From: Marinobacter litoralis
GTDB lineage: Bacteria; Pseudomonadota; Gammaproteobacteria; Pseudomonadales; Oleiphilaceae
Reading direction: 5' to 3'
Length of the DNA: 64,000 nucleotides
Assembly (NCBI RefSeq): GCF_003336705.1
Contig: NZ_QMDL01000003.1
Location: forward strand, 772,288-836,287
The notes under the pieces are model-generated. The model did no database searches, had not been told where the DNA came from, and worked only from the letters and a program-made list of their open reading frames with translations. The position numbers were made by a program, and so were the translations under genes. The stretch's first letter is position 1. The number at the start of each line of letters is the position of its first letter. Positions 48,148 to 57,405 of this stretch are shown here, piece after piece.

Positions 48148-49238
48148 GTGCGGCGTTCCCCTCGTCAAACAGCGCTGTGGATAACTCAGTCCCGGGAACC
48201 TCATTGGCCACCCAATACCGCCGTTTTGTCTTGCGCCGGGTGTTGTGTCTGGCGGCTCTGGCGGTAACCGCTGTGATCGCCTTGCTGGTGGACATCGCCA
48301 GCGGGCCGTCCATGCTGGGCCTGGGCGATGTGATCCACGGTTTGCTGAACCCGGACAGTCTTGATGCCGGCACCCGGGTCATCATTGAAGACATCCGTTT
48401 GCCCTATGCCCTGATGGCCGTGGTGGTGGGCGCTTGCTTGGGCCTCGCCGGGGCCGAGATGCAAACCGTGCTGAACAACCCGCTGGCCAGCCCGTTCACC
48501 TTAGGTGTGGGCGCGGCGGCTACGCTTGGTGCGTCGCTGGTGATTGCCTTCAATATTTCCTTTCTTGGGCTGGCGGCCCATATTTTGTTGCCGTTGTCGG
48601 CATTTGTGTTTGCGGCCGTGGCATCGCTGTTGATTCTGATTCTGTCGCGCTCTCTGGGCGCCTCGGTGCATGCAGTAGTGTTGTTCGGCATTGCTCTGCT
48701 GTTTGGTATTAACGCCGTGGTGGGGTTGATTCAGTTTGTTGCAGATGCCGAATCGGTCCAGCAGATCGTGTTCTGGACCATGGGCAGTCTGGCTCGGGCG
48801 AGCATGGATAAAGTCTTGATTGTTGCGCTTGTGCTGGCGGTCTGTGTGCCGTTTTCACTGCGCAATGCTTGGGCTATGACCCTTCTACGCAGTGGAGAAG
48901 AGCAGGCGCGCAGTTTGGGTATTCGCGTTGAACGGCTGCGTCTGACCGTGCTCATGCGGGTCAGCCTGTTGACCGCCGCAGCCATGTGTTTTGTCGGCGA
49001 AATCGGTTTCATCGGCTTGGTGGCCCCGCACATTGCCCGGTTGATGCTGGGCGAAGATCACCGCTTCCTGCTTCCGGGCAGTGCGCTGGCCGGGGCGGTG
49101 TTGCTGTCGTTGTCTTCCATCGCCAGCAAAATGCTGGTGCCGGGTGTGGTGCTGCCGGTGGGCATAGTGACTGCGCTGGTGGGTATTCCCCTGTTCATTC
49201 TGCTGATTATTGGCCGCAGCCGGAGGGTCGCGTTGTGA
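48144..49238 (+). CDS. FecCD-family siderophore ABC transporter permease
   Basis: A 364-residue permease with about ten membrane spans. It has YALMAVVVGACLGLAGAEMQ, NNPLASPFTLGVGAAATLG and the coupling region RSLGIRVERLRL, with VGEIGFIGLVAPHIARLML, all hallmarks of the BtuC/FecCD family. One permease gene is present, so it would act as a homodimer. It overlaps the binding-protein gene (ATGA) and the ATPase gene (GTGA). Confidence 0.92.
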   Translation: MSAAFPSSNSAVDNSVPGTSLATQYRRFVLRRVLCLAALAVTAVIALLVDIASGPSMLGLGDVIHGLLNPDSLDAGTRVIIEDIRLPYALMAVVVGACLGLAGAEMQTVLNNPLASPFTLGVGAAATLGASLVIAFNISFLGLAAHILLPLSAFVFAAVASLLILILSRSLGASVHAVVLFGIALLFGINAVVGLIQFVADAESVQQIVFWTMGSLARASMDKVLIVALVLAVCVPFSLRNAWAMTLLRSGEEQARSLGIRVERLRLTVLMRVSLLTAAAMCFVGEIGFIGLVAPHIARLMLGEDHRFLLPGSALAGAVLLSLSSIASKMLVPGVVLPVGIVTALVGIPLFILLIIGRSRRVAL

Positions 49239-50020
49239 CATTGAAATTGCAATCCGTAACCGCCGGCTACCGAAACCGGGCCGTGTTTAACAACCTGTCG
49301 CTGCCGGAAATACCAGCAGGTGCTTTGGTGGCGGTGATCGGTCCAAACGCGGTGGGTAAATCCACTCTGCTGAAATCCATCGCCGGGTTGCTGCCAATTT
49401 CCGGTGACATGACCTTTGCCGGAGAAAACCTGGCGGCGTTGACCTCGTACCAGCGCACCCGCCGCATCGGTTATCTGCCTCAGCCCTTGCCTCAGGCCAT
49501 TCCTTTGGTGGCCTACGAAACCGTGTTCAGCGCCTGCCGTTCCGCTCGGGGTGACTGGAGTCGTGAACAGACCGAGCAGGCTATTGAAAACGTGTTTGAC
49601 ACGCTGGGCATTCGCCAGCTCGCCTTGCGGCGTTTGTCGGAAATGTCCGGTGGTCAGCGGCAAATGGTGGGGCTGGCTCAAGTCTTGGTTCGCCAGACCC
49701 CGCTGATGCTGCTGGATGAACCCACCAGCGCGCTGGATTTGCACTGGCAACTGAACGTTTTGAACGCCGTGCGCGATGCCACCACCGAAGCTAAGTCGGT
49801 TGCTCTGGTGGCTTGCCATGACCTCAACCTGGCCCTGCGCTATTGCGATCAGGTTCTGGTGTTATCGCCCGGTGGCCAAGCTGTGCTCGGCGCGCCAGAA
49901 CAGGTGTTAACGCCGGAGTTGCTGGCGCACACCTACGGCATTGAAGCCCGTATTGAGCGCTGCTCGCAGGGTCAACCCATTGTGCTGGCGGACCGCCCGT
50001 TGCCCGCCAGTGTTCGCTGA
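49235..50020 (+). CDS. Siderophore ABC transporter ATP-binding protein
   Basis: A 261-residue ATPase. Walker A is GPNAVGKST (about residues 37-45), with VGK replacing the usual SGK. Then come Q-loop YLPQPLPQ, signature MSGGQRQMVGLAQVL, Walker B MLLLDEPTSALD and H-loop ACHDLNLALRY. The start is GTG 49235, four bases inside the permease stop, with GGAGGG upstream. The longer open frame upstream is the permease in another frame. It completes the receptor-binding protein-permease-ATPase operon. Confidence 0.92.
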   Translation: MTLKLQSVTAGYRNRAVFNNLSLPEIPAGALVAVIGPNAVGKSTLLKSIAGLLPISGDMTFAGENLAALTSYQRTRRIGYLPQPLPQAIPLVAYETVFSACRSARGDWSREQTEQAIENVFDTLGIRQLALRRLSEMSGGQRQMVGLAQVLVRQTPLMLLDEPTSALDLHWQLNVLNAVRDATTEAKSVALVACHDLNLALRYCDQVLVLSPGGQAVLGAPEQVLTPELLAHTYGIEARIERCSQGQPIVLADRPLPASVR

Positions 50021-50036
50021 ACTCAAGGAGATTGTT

Positions 50037-50327
50037 ATGCCGTTTATGAACGCCCAAGTATCCACCGCTAACCCCAGCCGTTTGATTAACCGCTTGTGCA
50101 AACACTTCAGCCACAAGATCGAAGCGGAATGGAGCGAAACCAACGGGTTGCTCACCTTCTCCATCGGAGAATGCAGGTTGAGCACTCTCAATGGAGCGCT
50201 GGCTCTGGAATGCCAGGCTCCGACTGCGGAAGAGTTGGAAGAACTGGGGCAGGTGGTGGCGTCCCACCTTATCCGCTTTGCCGGCGATGAGGTGGCCGAG
50301 GTTCAGTGGAAGCCCGAAACCGCTTGA
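50037..50327 (+). CDS. DUF2218 protein, last gene of the siderophore uptake operon
   Basis: A 96-residue soluble protein (MPFMNAQVSTANPSRLINRLCKHF..., cut here) with a cluster KHFSHKIEAEW and a single Cys near CRLSTL. It is a DUF2218 member, a family often found next to siderophore uptake genes. The function is unknown. A role in handling ferric siderophore inside the cell is inference. ATG 50037 follows AAGGAG, 17 bases after the ATPase stop. Its last 25 bases overlap the end of asbF on the other strand. Confidence 0.75.
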   Translation: MPFMNAQVSTANPSRLINRLCKHFSHKIEAEWSETNGLLTFSIGECRLSTLNGALALECQAPTAEELEELGQVVASHLIRFAGDEVAEVQWKPETA

Positions 50328-51169
50328 GTTTGAGTGCACTGCTCTGCCAGCACCCTGCGTAGCTGGCGGAGATCGCTGTTCAGTACCCGGTAGCTGTCTG
50401 AACCGAACCATTCCAGAGACACGTCCAGATCGATACCCTCTGATTGCCACGCCCCCAGCTCTGCCAGTACTGGCCGGTAGTCACAGGCACCCTCCAAGAC
50501 CGGCACCATGCCCTCACGCGTACCCGCCGGCGAATACACGTTAGCGGGCGCAAACACACCAAGCTGGTTGTGTTGTTGAATGTTCTTGAAGTGGCAATGG
50601 TGTACCCAGGGCGCCAGCTGTTTCAGCGCGGCCAGCGGGTCGGCACCGGATTCCCAAACGTGCAGAACGTCAAAATTGATCCCCAAGGCCGTGTGATCAA
50701 TGTCGCTTAACAGTTCGAGGGTGGAGCCCACGGTGTCGGCCAGGGTGCCCGGGTGAGTTTCCAACATTAAAGAAAGACCTTCTTCAGCCACGCACTGGGT
50801 CAGCGTTTGCAGCCGCCGTGTCATAGCCTGCCGCTGGCTGGGCGAAACCTTGTCACTGCCTAAGGGCCCGGCAAAGGTGCGCACCTTGTTTGCGTGCCAG
50901 CGCTTTGCCAGCTGACAAGCCTCCCGGGTTTTACGAAGTGCTTCGGTTTCGCTGCCATCCAGCGGCAGATAATCGCTGACCATCGGAATACGCAGCCCTT
51001 GGCGCTCTATCCAGTGGCCATCCAGGGCCGGTTGCCGGGCCAGATGGCGAGCGTGCACGGCCCAGAGTTCAATGCCGTCAAAACCGTTGTGTTTGGCCCA
51101 GTCGGCCAGCTCGGGTAAGGACACCAGATGGTGCCGGAACGAAATGGTACACAGGTGAAAACGAATCAT
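50303..51169 (-). CDS. asbF: 3-dehydroshikimate dehydratase, petrobactin pathway
   Basis: Converts 3-dehydroshikimate to 3,4-dihydroxybenzoate, the catechol part of petrobactin. The 288-residue protein is a TIM-barrel close in pattern to Bacillus AsbF: FHLCTISFRHHLVSLPEL, GIELWAVHA, the metal ligands in LETHPGTL (Glu), NFDVLHVWESGADP (Asp), HHCHFKN (His) and SLEWFG (Glu). ATG 51169 overlaps the asbE stop as ATGA. It is the terminal gene of the six-gene asb set. Confidence 0.92.
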   Translation of the reverse strand: MIRFHLCTISFRHHLVSLPELADWAKHNGFDGIELWAVHARHLARQPALDGHWIERQGLRIPMVSDYLPLDGSETEALRKTREACQLAKRWHANKVRTFAGPLGSDKVSPSQRQAMTRRLQTLTQCVAEEGLSLMLETHPGTLADTVGSTLELLSDIDHTALGINFDVLHVWESGADPLAALKQLAPWVHHCHFKNIQQHNQLGVFAPANVYSPAGTREGMVPVLEGACDYRPVLAELGAWQSEGIDLDVSLEWFGSDSYRVLNSDLRQLRRVLAEQCTQTQAVSGFH

Positions 51170-52182
51170 GGCAGCACCTCCAAAGGGGCTTGTTCGGTAT
51201 GGGCGTGCGGAACCCCGATGTCGCGATATCGCTGCCACTCGTTGAACAGGGCGAGCAGGCTGGCCTTGATGGCAAACTCCCGCTCATCCTGTTCATCCAG
51301 TAACTGCTCGACGCTTGCCAGCAGGTCGTTATTGCCGGACATCAACAGCTTCAGGGCCCTGAACTGGATCTGGGTGTAGGTTTTCACCAGCCGTTCGATG
51401 TCTTCACAGATCGCTTCAAACCAGGGCGCCCCTTCCGCTTGTTTGCCCTGATCTTCCAGCAGCCAGGCGAAAGCGTGTTCATAGGCGTACTTGCGAATCG
51501 CCATCACCGGAATTTCCCGGAAGGCATGGGGCAGGTGCGCCAGCGGCTGGCGGGCATCGGGGCCAGTATGGGCACGAAGAATGCGCCGCAGAGCATCGGT
51601 GAACGGGTTGTGGTCGGTCTTCATGCATTGCGCGAAGTAGGCGGCCACGGTTTCTGCCGGCGTATGGCGTATGTTCAAACCATCGAAATAGAAACCGCCC
51701 GCAGCGGCCGGGGAACGCACGGATTCCAGAATCCGGGCTTTGGGTATTACACCTTCCCAGCGGAAATCCGGGTCAGACATGAACCATTCATCGGGGTTGT
51801 CGGTGGTTTCCAGCATCACGTAGTGCGGGAACGGGTTTTGGTGAAACTTGTTTTCCCGTTCAGGCAGACGGTACAAGTCGAGCATCACCATCACCTGCCG
51901 GTCCGAGGGCCGGTTTTCCACCAGCGACACCAGGGTTTGGATGTTGGTTTCCTTATCGGCGTCGTGGTCGTACCACGGTTCGATGCTGATGCCATACAGC
52001 AGCTTGTACCAATCGCGGAACTCGTTATGCCGGGTGTGGGGCGAGTGATACGACAGCTCCATTTCATCATTCACCGAAAAATCGGCATCCCAAACCCCGA
52101 AGTAGAACGGGCGGTGGTCCACCCCGGGTGTGCGTTTGATGATTTCGCACACGCAACTGACGAAACAGTGCACCTTGATCAC
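51166..52182 (-). CDS. asbE: Petrobactin biosynthesis protein AsbE (transfer of dihydroxybenzoyl to spermidine)
   Basis: A 338-residue protein of the AsbE family. In petrobactin assembly it transfers 3,4-dihydroxybenzoate from the carrier AsbD to spermidine, or to a spermidine-citrate intermediate. Visible stretches are CEIIKRTPGVDHRPFYFGVWDADF and MVMLDLYRLPEREN, quoted in parts, and a C-terminal helical region. I rely on position between asbF and asbD and on length for the call. The start is GTG 52182, overlapping the asbD stop as GTGA. Confidence 0.85.
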   Translation of the reverse strand: MIKVHCFVSCVCEIIKRTPGVDHRPFYFGVWDADFSVNDEMELSYHSPHTRHNEFRDWYKLLYGISIEPWYDHDADKETNIQTLVSLVENRPSDRQVMVMLDLYRLPERENKFHQNPFPHYVMLETTDNPDEWFMSDPDFRWEGVIPKARILESVRSPAAAGGFYFDGLNIRHTPAETVAAYFAQCMKTDHNPFTDALRRILRAHTGPDARQPLAHLPHAFREIPVMAIRKYAYEHAFAWLLEDQGKQAEGAPWFEAICEDIERLVKTYTQIQFRALKLLMSGNNDLLASVEQLLDEQDEREFAIKASLLALFNEWQRYRDIGVPHAHTEQAPLEVLP

Positions 52183-52442
52183 AGTGACGGCTCCTTGTGG
52201 TCGTTGGCGACCAGCAGCCGGGCCAGATCGTCCACGGTTTCAAGTTCCTGCGTCAGCAAGGTTTCTTCCGGAAGGTTCAGGCCGTGTTCCAGCTCCAGAT
52301 GCACGATCAGTTGCAGCAACATGATAGAATCGATGGCCAGATCGGCATTCAAGCGGGCACTGCCATCGAACGCCGACAGTCGGGCGTTGGGTAAGTGCTG
52401 CTGGAGAACCGCCTTAATGGCGGCATGGCGCTTGGTGCTCAT
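52179..52442 (-). CDS. asbD: Aryl carrier protein of petrobactin synthesis
   Basis: An 87-residue acyl/aryl carrier protein. The 4'-phosphopantetheine attachment serine is in LAIDSIMLLQ (about residue 39), followed by the usual helix ELEHGLNLPEE. It carries 3,4-dihydroxybenzoyl as a thioester made by AsbC. It overlaps both neighbours, asbC and asbE, by four bases. A phosphopantetheinyl transferase gene is not seen in the window. Confidence 0.9.
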   Translation of the reverse strand: MSTKRHAAIKAVLQQHLPNARLSAFDGSARLNADLAIDSIMLLQLIVHLELEHGLNLPEETLLTQELETVDDLARLLVANDHKEPSL

Positions 52443-53746
52443 GCGGGCACCTCCTCAGCAAGCGTATGGGCGGGCGCTTCGCTCAATAGCCGTCGGCTGA
52501 CCTTGCCGTTGGGCAGTCGTGGAATGGTTTCGACCTGCTCGATGAAGGCGGGCACCTGATGAGGCGACAGGTGTTCACGGCTCCACTGTTTCAGATGATC
52601 GATATCCAGTTCGGCATCGGCCACGAAACGCAGGCACACCCGCTCACCGGCAAAGCTGTCGGCTTGCTTATAGGCCACCGCTTCCCTTATGCCCGGATAG
52701 CTCAGGTATACGTCTTCCACCGCGCCGGGGTATACGTTGATCCCCGCCACATTGATGGTGTCGTCGGTGCGCGCCAGAAAGTGCAGTTGGCCATGGGCAT
52801 CGAAATAGCCCAGATCCCGGGTATTAATGTGCTGACCGCTGCCTTTGATGGTGATCATTACGTCATCGGGTTGCGCTGCGGAGGTGCCTGCATCCAGCGA
52901 TACGTGGGGCAGGGGTGTGCCTAGCAAACCGGGCTCGGTCACGTTGGCGGTGAGGGCAACACAGCCGGCTTCTGAACAACCGTACTGTTGGCATAACCGT
53001 TGGCAGCGGTCCCGAAGCTGATTCAATACCGGGGCAGGCAAAGGCGCGCCGGACAGCATCACGGTATGCAGCGTCTCGCTTGGCGGCAGTATCCGGATCA
53101 ACAGACTGACCAATGTGGGCGAAGCATAAAGCAGATGTTCCGGCACCGACCGCAGCCGGGACAATATGAACCTCGGGTTCAGGTTGGTCACCACATGCGG
53201 CGTGGCCCCCCGTTCCAGTGCCGCCAACACGCCGCAGATCAAACCGTAGGAATGGGTGACCGGGCAGGCCACCACCGGCGTGAGTGGCTGGGCTTCGGTG
53301 AAGTGGTCAACGTAGGCCGTGAGCTCCCGGTCAATATCCCGCCATGATCGGGTGATGGTCTTGGGCTTACCGGTGGTGCCAGAGCTGAGTTGAATCAACT
53401 CGCCACCCGCGGCCTGGCCCGGATTTTCGGGTGTTTCAAGAGCCTCCGGGGCCGCATCGCGCAGGTTGTCACCGAACAGCAAATGGCTGCAGCCGGTGTC
53501 GATGGCCAGCGTTTTTGCTGCCTGCCGGGGCGTGCCGGGATGAATGGGCAAGACACTGGCTCCCAGCGGTTTCAGCCAAAGGCACAGGGCCAGCCAGTGT
53601 GCGGTATCTTGCAAGCACACCGCCAGGCGACAGGTGGCAGGGTTTTGGAACGGCCCGGAGTCGGCCAATGGCGCCACAATGCGGTCGCAATCGTCCTGGC
53701 TGTATGGGGTGTTATCAACGTAAAACAAAGGAAAAGCAGTGGTCAC
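52439..53746 (-). CDS. asbC: 3,4-dihydroxybenzoate-AMP ligase of petrobactin synthesis
   Basis: Adenylates 3,4-dihydroxybenzoate and loads it on AsbD. The 435 residues show ANL-enzyme motifs: LIQLSSGTTGKPKTI (P-loop), QQYGCSEAG, TRDLGYFDAHG and, near the end, the catalytic Lys in LPNGKVSRRLL. The start is GTG 53746, four bases inside the asbB stop. The open frame reaches 53971 but that part lies inside asbB. Length is near that of Bacillus AsbC. Confidence 0.9.
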   Translation of the reverse strand: MTTAFPLFYVDNTPYSQDDCDRIVAPLADSGPFQNPATCRLAVCLQDTAHWLALCLWLKPLGASVLPIHPGTPRQAAKTLAIDTGCSHLLFGDNLRDAAPEALETPENPGQAAGGELIQLSSGTTGKPKTITRSWRDIDRELTAYVDHFTEAQPLTPVVACPVTHSYGLICGVLAALERGATPHVVTNLNPRFILSRLRSVPEHLLYASPTLVSLLIRILPPSETLHTVMLSGAPLPAPVLNQLRDRCQRLCQQYGCSEAGCVALTANVTEPGLLGTPLPHVSLDAGTSAAQPDDVMITIKGSGQHINTRDLGYFDAHGQLHFLARTDDTINVAGINVYPGAVEDVYLSYPGIREAVAYKQADSFAGERVCLRFVADAELDIDHLKQWSREHLSPHQVPAFIEQVETIPRLPNGKVSRRLLSEAPAHTLAEEVPA

Positions 53747-55569
53747 GATAACCTCGCTTGCTGGTGATCTGTGAATGGCACGGAGGAGCCGGTCGGGTTG
53801 ATGGCCAGGGGGTTGGGTACCCAATGGCTGAGACTGCCGGGGTCCGGTTGCAGTTTTTGGGTCAGTAACGATTCGGTTTTCAGTCTTGGCTGGTTCCAGC
53901 CGAGCTGCGCCAGTCGGTGCTGAAGCTCCGGGTGGTGTTGGGTGTATTGGTCCAGCAGCTTGCGCACGCATGCCCAGAACCGGGTTTCAGAAAACCCGTA
54001 AGCGTCTTCCAGCAGCAGCGCCAGTTCGCTCAGGTTGTAGATAAACAGAGTGTCCACGGCCAGCTCCCGTAGAGCTTCGGGGCCGGTCATCCGGTAATAG
54101 AGATCGTCCGGTGCCTGATCGTACTGTGTTTGCGCTTCGCCCAGATCCGGTTCAGGCGTACCGGATGCGAGATAGCCCATGGCGTACTCCACGCTGTCGT
54201 GAAAATCCCTCAGTAAGAGCGCGTTGGGCCAGCCTTCGCGCATGATCAGCAGGCTGTTTTGAGCGTGGGCTTCCAGGCCAACGCCGTGGGCGGCCAGCAT
54301 GTGCCAGACCGGCAGAATCAGGGTCGCGAGGGCGGCGTTCAGCCAAGGTTCAAGGCCGTAACGCTGCACCCATGGCTGGATGAACGGCTGGCCGTCTGGC
54401 TGCCATTGAAACAGCGCATTCAGCGGCACCGCCTGTTCGCTCTCGTTCAGCCGGGCGCTGAGATTGGTGCGCCAGATGGCGGCCAGCTCACCTTCAAGCG
54501 GGTGTTGCCCGGGCAGTGTGCCGGGCTTTGCTATAAAGCTCAGGCTGGCGTATTCCGGCAACAGCCGCAGCGGGTAATCCCGCGAGAGCCATGGGTCTGA
54601 TTCAACAATCGCTTCCAGCCAGTGGCTGATGGCGGGTGCGGACGGCACCGAATGCGGCTCCAGATGCCGGCGCGAAGAGGTGTTGTGAATACCCAGTGGC
54701 AGCTTGATGCAAGCCTTGTTCGGGCGGGTCATGTTGAACAGCGAACGCAGGGATTGGCTAGGCTGGTAGCGGTCGCCCAATGGCCCGAGATCGCGGATGT
54801 CGAAACGCTCAAGCTGTGCAGCCAGCGGCCCGGTGTTGATGTGTCGCCATTGCCAGGGATGTACCGGCAGTGCGCCATAGTCTTGCCAATCAATGCCAAC
54901 CCGATGAAACGCCGCGCGCAGCAGAAAGGCGGTCTCCTCGCCCAGCTCGGCCTGCCAGAAGGTTAGATCTGAAGCGGGTAAATGGCTGGAAAGGTATCGG
55001 CGAGGTATGGCCGCCCAGTGCAACCGAAACCCGTTGCTGGTTTCCGGGCTGTAGCGCATCAAGTCGTCGGCCCCGAACCCCAGCCGGCTTTTGAAACACG
55101 GGTGGTAGGGGTGCCCTTCATGAATCGCACGGTCCAAGGCTTCGCCGTGCAGCGAGCGCCGATTGTTCAGCGTGCGGGTTTGATGGCTGTTTCGCAGCTG
55201 TTCTTCATTGGTGATGGTAGCGGTCAGTTCGTTAAGCAGTAGCTGCTGCCGTGAGCGGGAACCGGGTAACTCCTGAATAAGCGCTGGCAAGTCCACGGAC
55301 AACGTGCGTTTGTTGCGGCTAAAACTCAGCGTTTCTATGTCTAAACGAACGCGGCTGAAGCCCCGTACACGGCCCCGGCAGCGGGCCTGCAAGGTGCCCA
55401 CGGGAAAGCTCAGCCACTGCCAGCCTTCGCTGCGGGAATCGGTTTTGTAGCAGGGCACAAGGCCTTCAAACAGCAAGGCTTCCAGCAGTTGCCGGAGCAC
55501 CCGTTGCTGCGGGGTTTCCGAAAGTGCAGTCGCCAGAGCCGGCTCGGCCACCGGATTACGCAGCGCCAT
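53743..55569 (-). CDS. asbB: NIS siderophore synthetase AsbB
   Basis: A 608-residue IucA/IucC-type synthetase. It adenylates a carboxyl of citrate and forms the amide to a spermidine arm, the second condensation in petrobactin assembly. Typical stretches are GHPYHPCFKSRLGF, PVHPWQW, SLFNMTRPNKACIKLPL and EAHAQNSLL, with a C-terminal ferric-reductase-like FhuF-type end absent. ATG 55569 follows GAGGTG and overlaps the end of asbA by 14 bases. AsbA and AsbB are both present and similar in size, as in Bacillus. Confidence 0.93.
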   Translation of the reverse strand: MALRNPVAEPALATALSETPQQRVLRQLLEALLFEGLVPCYKTDSRSEGWQWLSFPVGTLQARCRGRVRGFSRVRLDIETLSFSRNKRTLSVDLPALIQELPGSRSRQQLLLNELTATITNEEQLRNSHQTRTLNNRRSLHGEALDRAIHEGHPYHPCFKSRLGFGADDLMRYSPETSNGFRLHWAAIPRRYLSSHLPASDLTFWQAELGEETAFLLRAAFHRVGIDWQDYGALPVHPWQWRHINTGPLAAQLERFDIRDLGPLGDRYQPSQSLRSLFNMTRPNKACIKLPLGIHNTSSRRHLEPHSVPSAPAISHWLEAIVESDPWLSRDYPLRLLPEYASLSFIAKPGTLPGQHPLEGELAAIWRTNLSARLNESEQAVPLNALFQWQPDGQPFIQPWVQRYGLEPWLNAALATLILPVWHMLAAHGVGLEAHAQNSLLIMREGWPNALLLRDFHDSVEYAMGYLASGTPEPDLGEAQTQYDQAPDDLYYRMTGPEALRELAVDTLFIYNLSELALLLEDAYGFSETRFWACVRKLLDQYTQHHPELQHRLAQLGWNQPRLKTESLLTQKLQPDPGSLSHWVPNPLAINPTGSSVPFTDHQQARLS

Positions 55570-57373
55570 GATGCACCTCAACGGCTTGTTTACGGATCTG
55601 GCTGGGTAGCAGGGATTGCACGCGGCGGCACAGGGGGTTGGGAATGCTGGTATACACCGCCATTTCCAGTTCGGCGTTCAGCTCGTCAACATCGTGTACA
55701 CGGGTCAACAGGTTGCCTTTGTAGGGCAGGCAGCTGTCTTCCAGCAGCATGGCAACCAGCGGGCGGGCCGGGCCATCCAGACGCGCCAGTTCCGACTGCA
55801 AAAAGCAGCGCAGCTGGCGCAGCAAAACGGCTTCTGAAACCAGTCCGTCCACACCAAAGCGGGCAATCACCGAAAACAGCTGATTCACGATCAGGTAGTA
55901 GCAGAAACGGTCCCGGATCATCGCGTCCCGATAGAACAGCTCCGGGGTATCGAGCACATCCGGGCACAGGGCGGTCAGCGATTCTCGCCGGCTTTCCGAC
56001 AGGTAATAGCCTTGATTGTCCCGGTAGTAATAGCGGTGCGGGTAGCCGCCGCGAATGTCCAGAAGGCTGTTTTGCTGATGGGCTTCCAGCGCAATGCCGT
56101 GTTCGTCGTAAAGCCGCAACGCGGGCGCAATGGCGCAGGCCAGGTAGTGCTGGAACCAGTCCTGACTGACCGAGGCCAGGCTGCGGTTTTCATTCAGCGC
56201 GACACCTTCAATCAGGCTCAGCAACCGAGAATTACGCCCGGGCAGTGGGTCCTGCGTCAGCGCGGCAAGGCTGATCACGCCGTGATCTTCGCCCTCGGGG
56301 AAGGGATTCTCCCGAAAAATCATTTCAAACCCGCTTTCAGCCTGCCCGGGCAGTTTGACCGTTAGGTAGGCTGGGTCTTGCAGAATGCGGAACGCTGGCT
56401 CGCTCTCCGCAAAGCCGGTTCGTTGAATCAAGCGCGCCATCACCACGCCGGCCCGTAACTCCGGCACCTTGTTAACCCGCAATGAGTTGGTGACTTTCAC
56501 CGGAATCGAGAACTTCAGCATCCAGTCTGCTTGCTCGCTGTACAACGTGCGCACGGACGAGGTTGCGGAGAATTCCGGCCCCAGCGCCCCTAGGGGGTGA
56601 ATGGCCCCATCCTGAATCGCGCTTTGCACCGCAGGTTGCAGCAATAACCACTGGGCCTGCAGCGGGTGGGCCGGTATCAGAACATGGTCTTCTGGCAGGT
56701 TTAATGTGGGGTGCCCGCCTCTGATCAGGCACTCCGCCATGGTGCTGGCGGGCAAAGCGGTTGCCGAATCTTGTTCCACGCAGGATTGGTGCACCATGAA
56801 GTAATGCAACTGAAAGCGGTTCGCCAGCTCCGGCGCGTAGGCGTCTTGCTGCCATTCCGGCATGCCCTGACGGCTTTTCGGGGTGGGGTGGCTGGCATGG
56901 CCGAACAGCAACGATTGCTCGGCCTCAAGAAAACAGTTCTGATGAAGGCGCGGGTCGTGCCGGCGTTTGGCTACGTAGCGGGTCATCACCCCGTAGCTGT
57001 CGGTCAGCCGATGCAGCAGCTCCAGTTCCCGCAGCTTGCGCAGCTCCGGCACCATGCCGGCCGAACGGGCATAGAGTTCCCGCACCAGCAGGCACATGGC
57101 CTGAAAGGGTTCAATCTCGGCCCAGCTATAACGGCCATTCAGCCACTGTTGTACTTTGCCGTAGCGATGCCGGCCAAGATCAGAACGATAGACGATCTCG
57201 ATGGCGAGGCGGGAACGCTGGCTCTCAAGCGACAGTTCGCAAGTCCACTGGCCGGATGGCCCCGTTAAAACCGTGTGTTCACGCCACTGGCCGGGGTCAA
57301 TTTCCTGCAGGTAACCATGAAGAAAAGCCTGAAAGCTTGCCTGTTCGGCAATCGCGCGGGCGGACGGTCCCAT
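55556..57373 (-). CDS. asbA: NIS siderophore synthetase AsbA
   Basis: First synthetase of the pathway, joining citrate and spermidine. The 605 residues have the same IucA/IucC fold: LIPAHPLQAQWLLLQP, SSVRTLYSEQADWMLKFSIPVKVTN, quoted in parts, LEAHQQNSLLDI and GGYPHRYYYRD. ATG 57373 is preceded by GGAG, which lies inside a perfect 7-base hairpin. A Fur-like box at 57406-57424 covers the presumed promoter. It heads the asbABCDEF run, which reads leftward toward the uptake operon. Confidence 0.93.
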   Translation of the reverse strand: MGPSARAIAEQASFQAFLHGYLQEIDPGQWREHTVLTGPSGQWTCELSLESQRSRLAIEIVYRSDLGRHRYGKVQQWLNGRYSWAEIEPFQAMCLLVRELYARSAGMVPELRKLRELELLHRLTDSYGVMTRYVAKRRHDPRLHQNCFLEAEQSLLFGHASHPTPKSRQGMPEWQQDAYAPELANRFQLHYFMVHQSCVEQDSATALPASTMAECLIRGGHPTLNLPEDHVLIPAHPLQAQWLLLQPAVQSAIQDGAIHPLGALGPEFSATSSVRTLYSEQADWMLKFSIPVKVTNSLRVNKVPELRAGVVMARLIQRTGFAESEPAFRILQDPAYLTVKLPGQAESGFEMIFRENPFPEGEDHGVISLAALTQDPLPGRNSRLLSLIEGVALNENRSLASVSQDWFQHYLACAIAPALRLYDEHGIALEAHQQNSLLDIRGGYPHRYYYRDNQGYYLSESRRESLTALCPDVLDTPELFYRDAMIRDRFCYYLIVNQLFSVIARFGVDGLVSEAVLLRQLRCFLQSELARLDGPARPLVAMLLEDSCLPYKGNLLTRVHDVDELNAELEMAVYTSIPNPLCRRVQSLLPSQIRKQAVEVHHGAA

Positions 57374-57379
57374 GTCGAA

Positions 57380-57400
57380 CTCCAAAGTCAGAATTTGGAG
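57380..57400 (-). promoter_or_regulatory. Leader hairpin sequestering the asbA ribosome site
   Basis: CTCCAAA (57400-57394), loop TTCTGAC and TTTGGAG (57386-57380), read on the coding strand, form a perfect 7-base stem. The GGAG of the asbA ribosome binding site is the downstream arm, six bases before the ATG. It could act as a translation switch. Confidence 0.55.
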
Positions 57401-57405
57401 TCAAT

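Noticed and set aside
48986..49234. Longer start for the siderophore ATPase
   Set aside because: The added part lies inside the permease gene in another frame. GTG 49235 with GGAGGG upstream gives a normal ATPase N terminus.
51439..52500. Rightward open frame of 353 codons
   Set aside because: It is antisense to asbE and asbD and has no ribosome site or recognisable domain.
53747..53971. Longer asbC start using the upstream open frame
   Set aside because: The extra 75 codons lie wholly inside asbB in another frame and have a Pro/Gly/Ala-rich shadow composition, whereas GTG 53746 gives the four-base overlap seen throughout the cluster.
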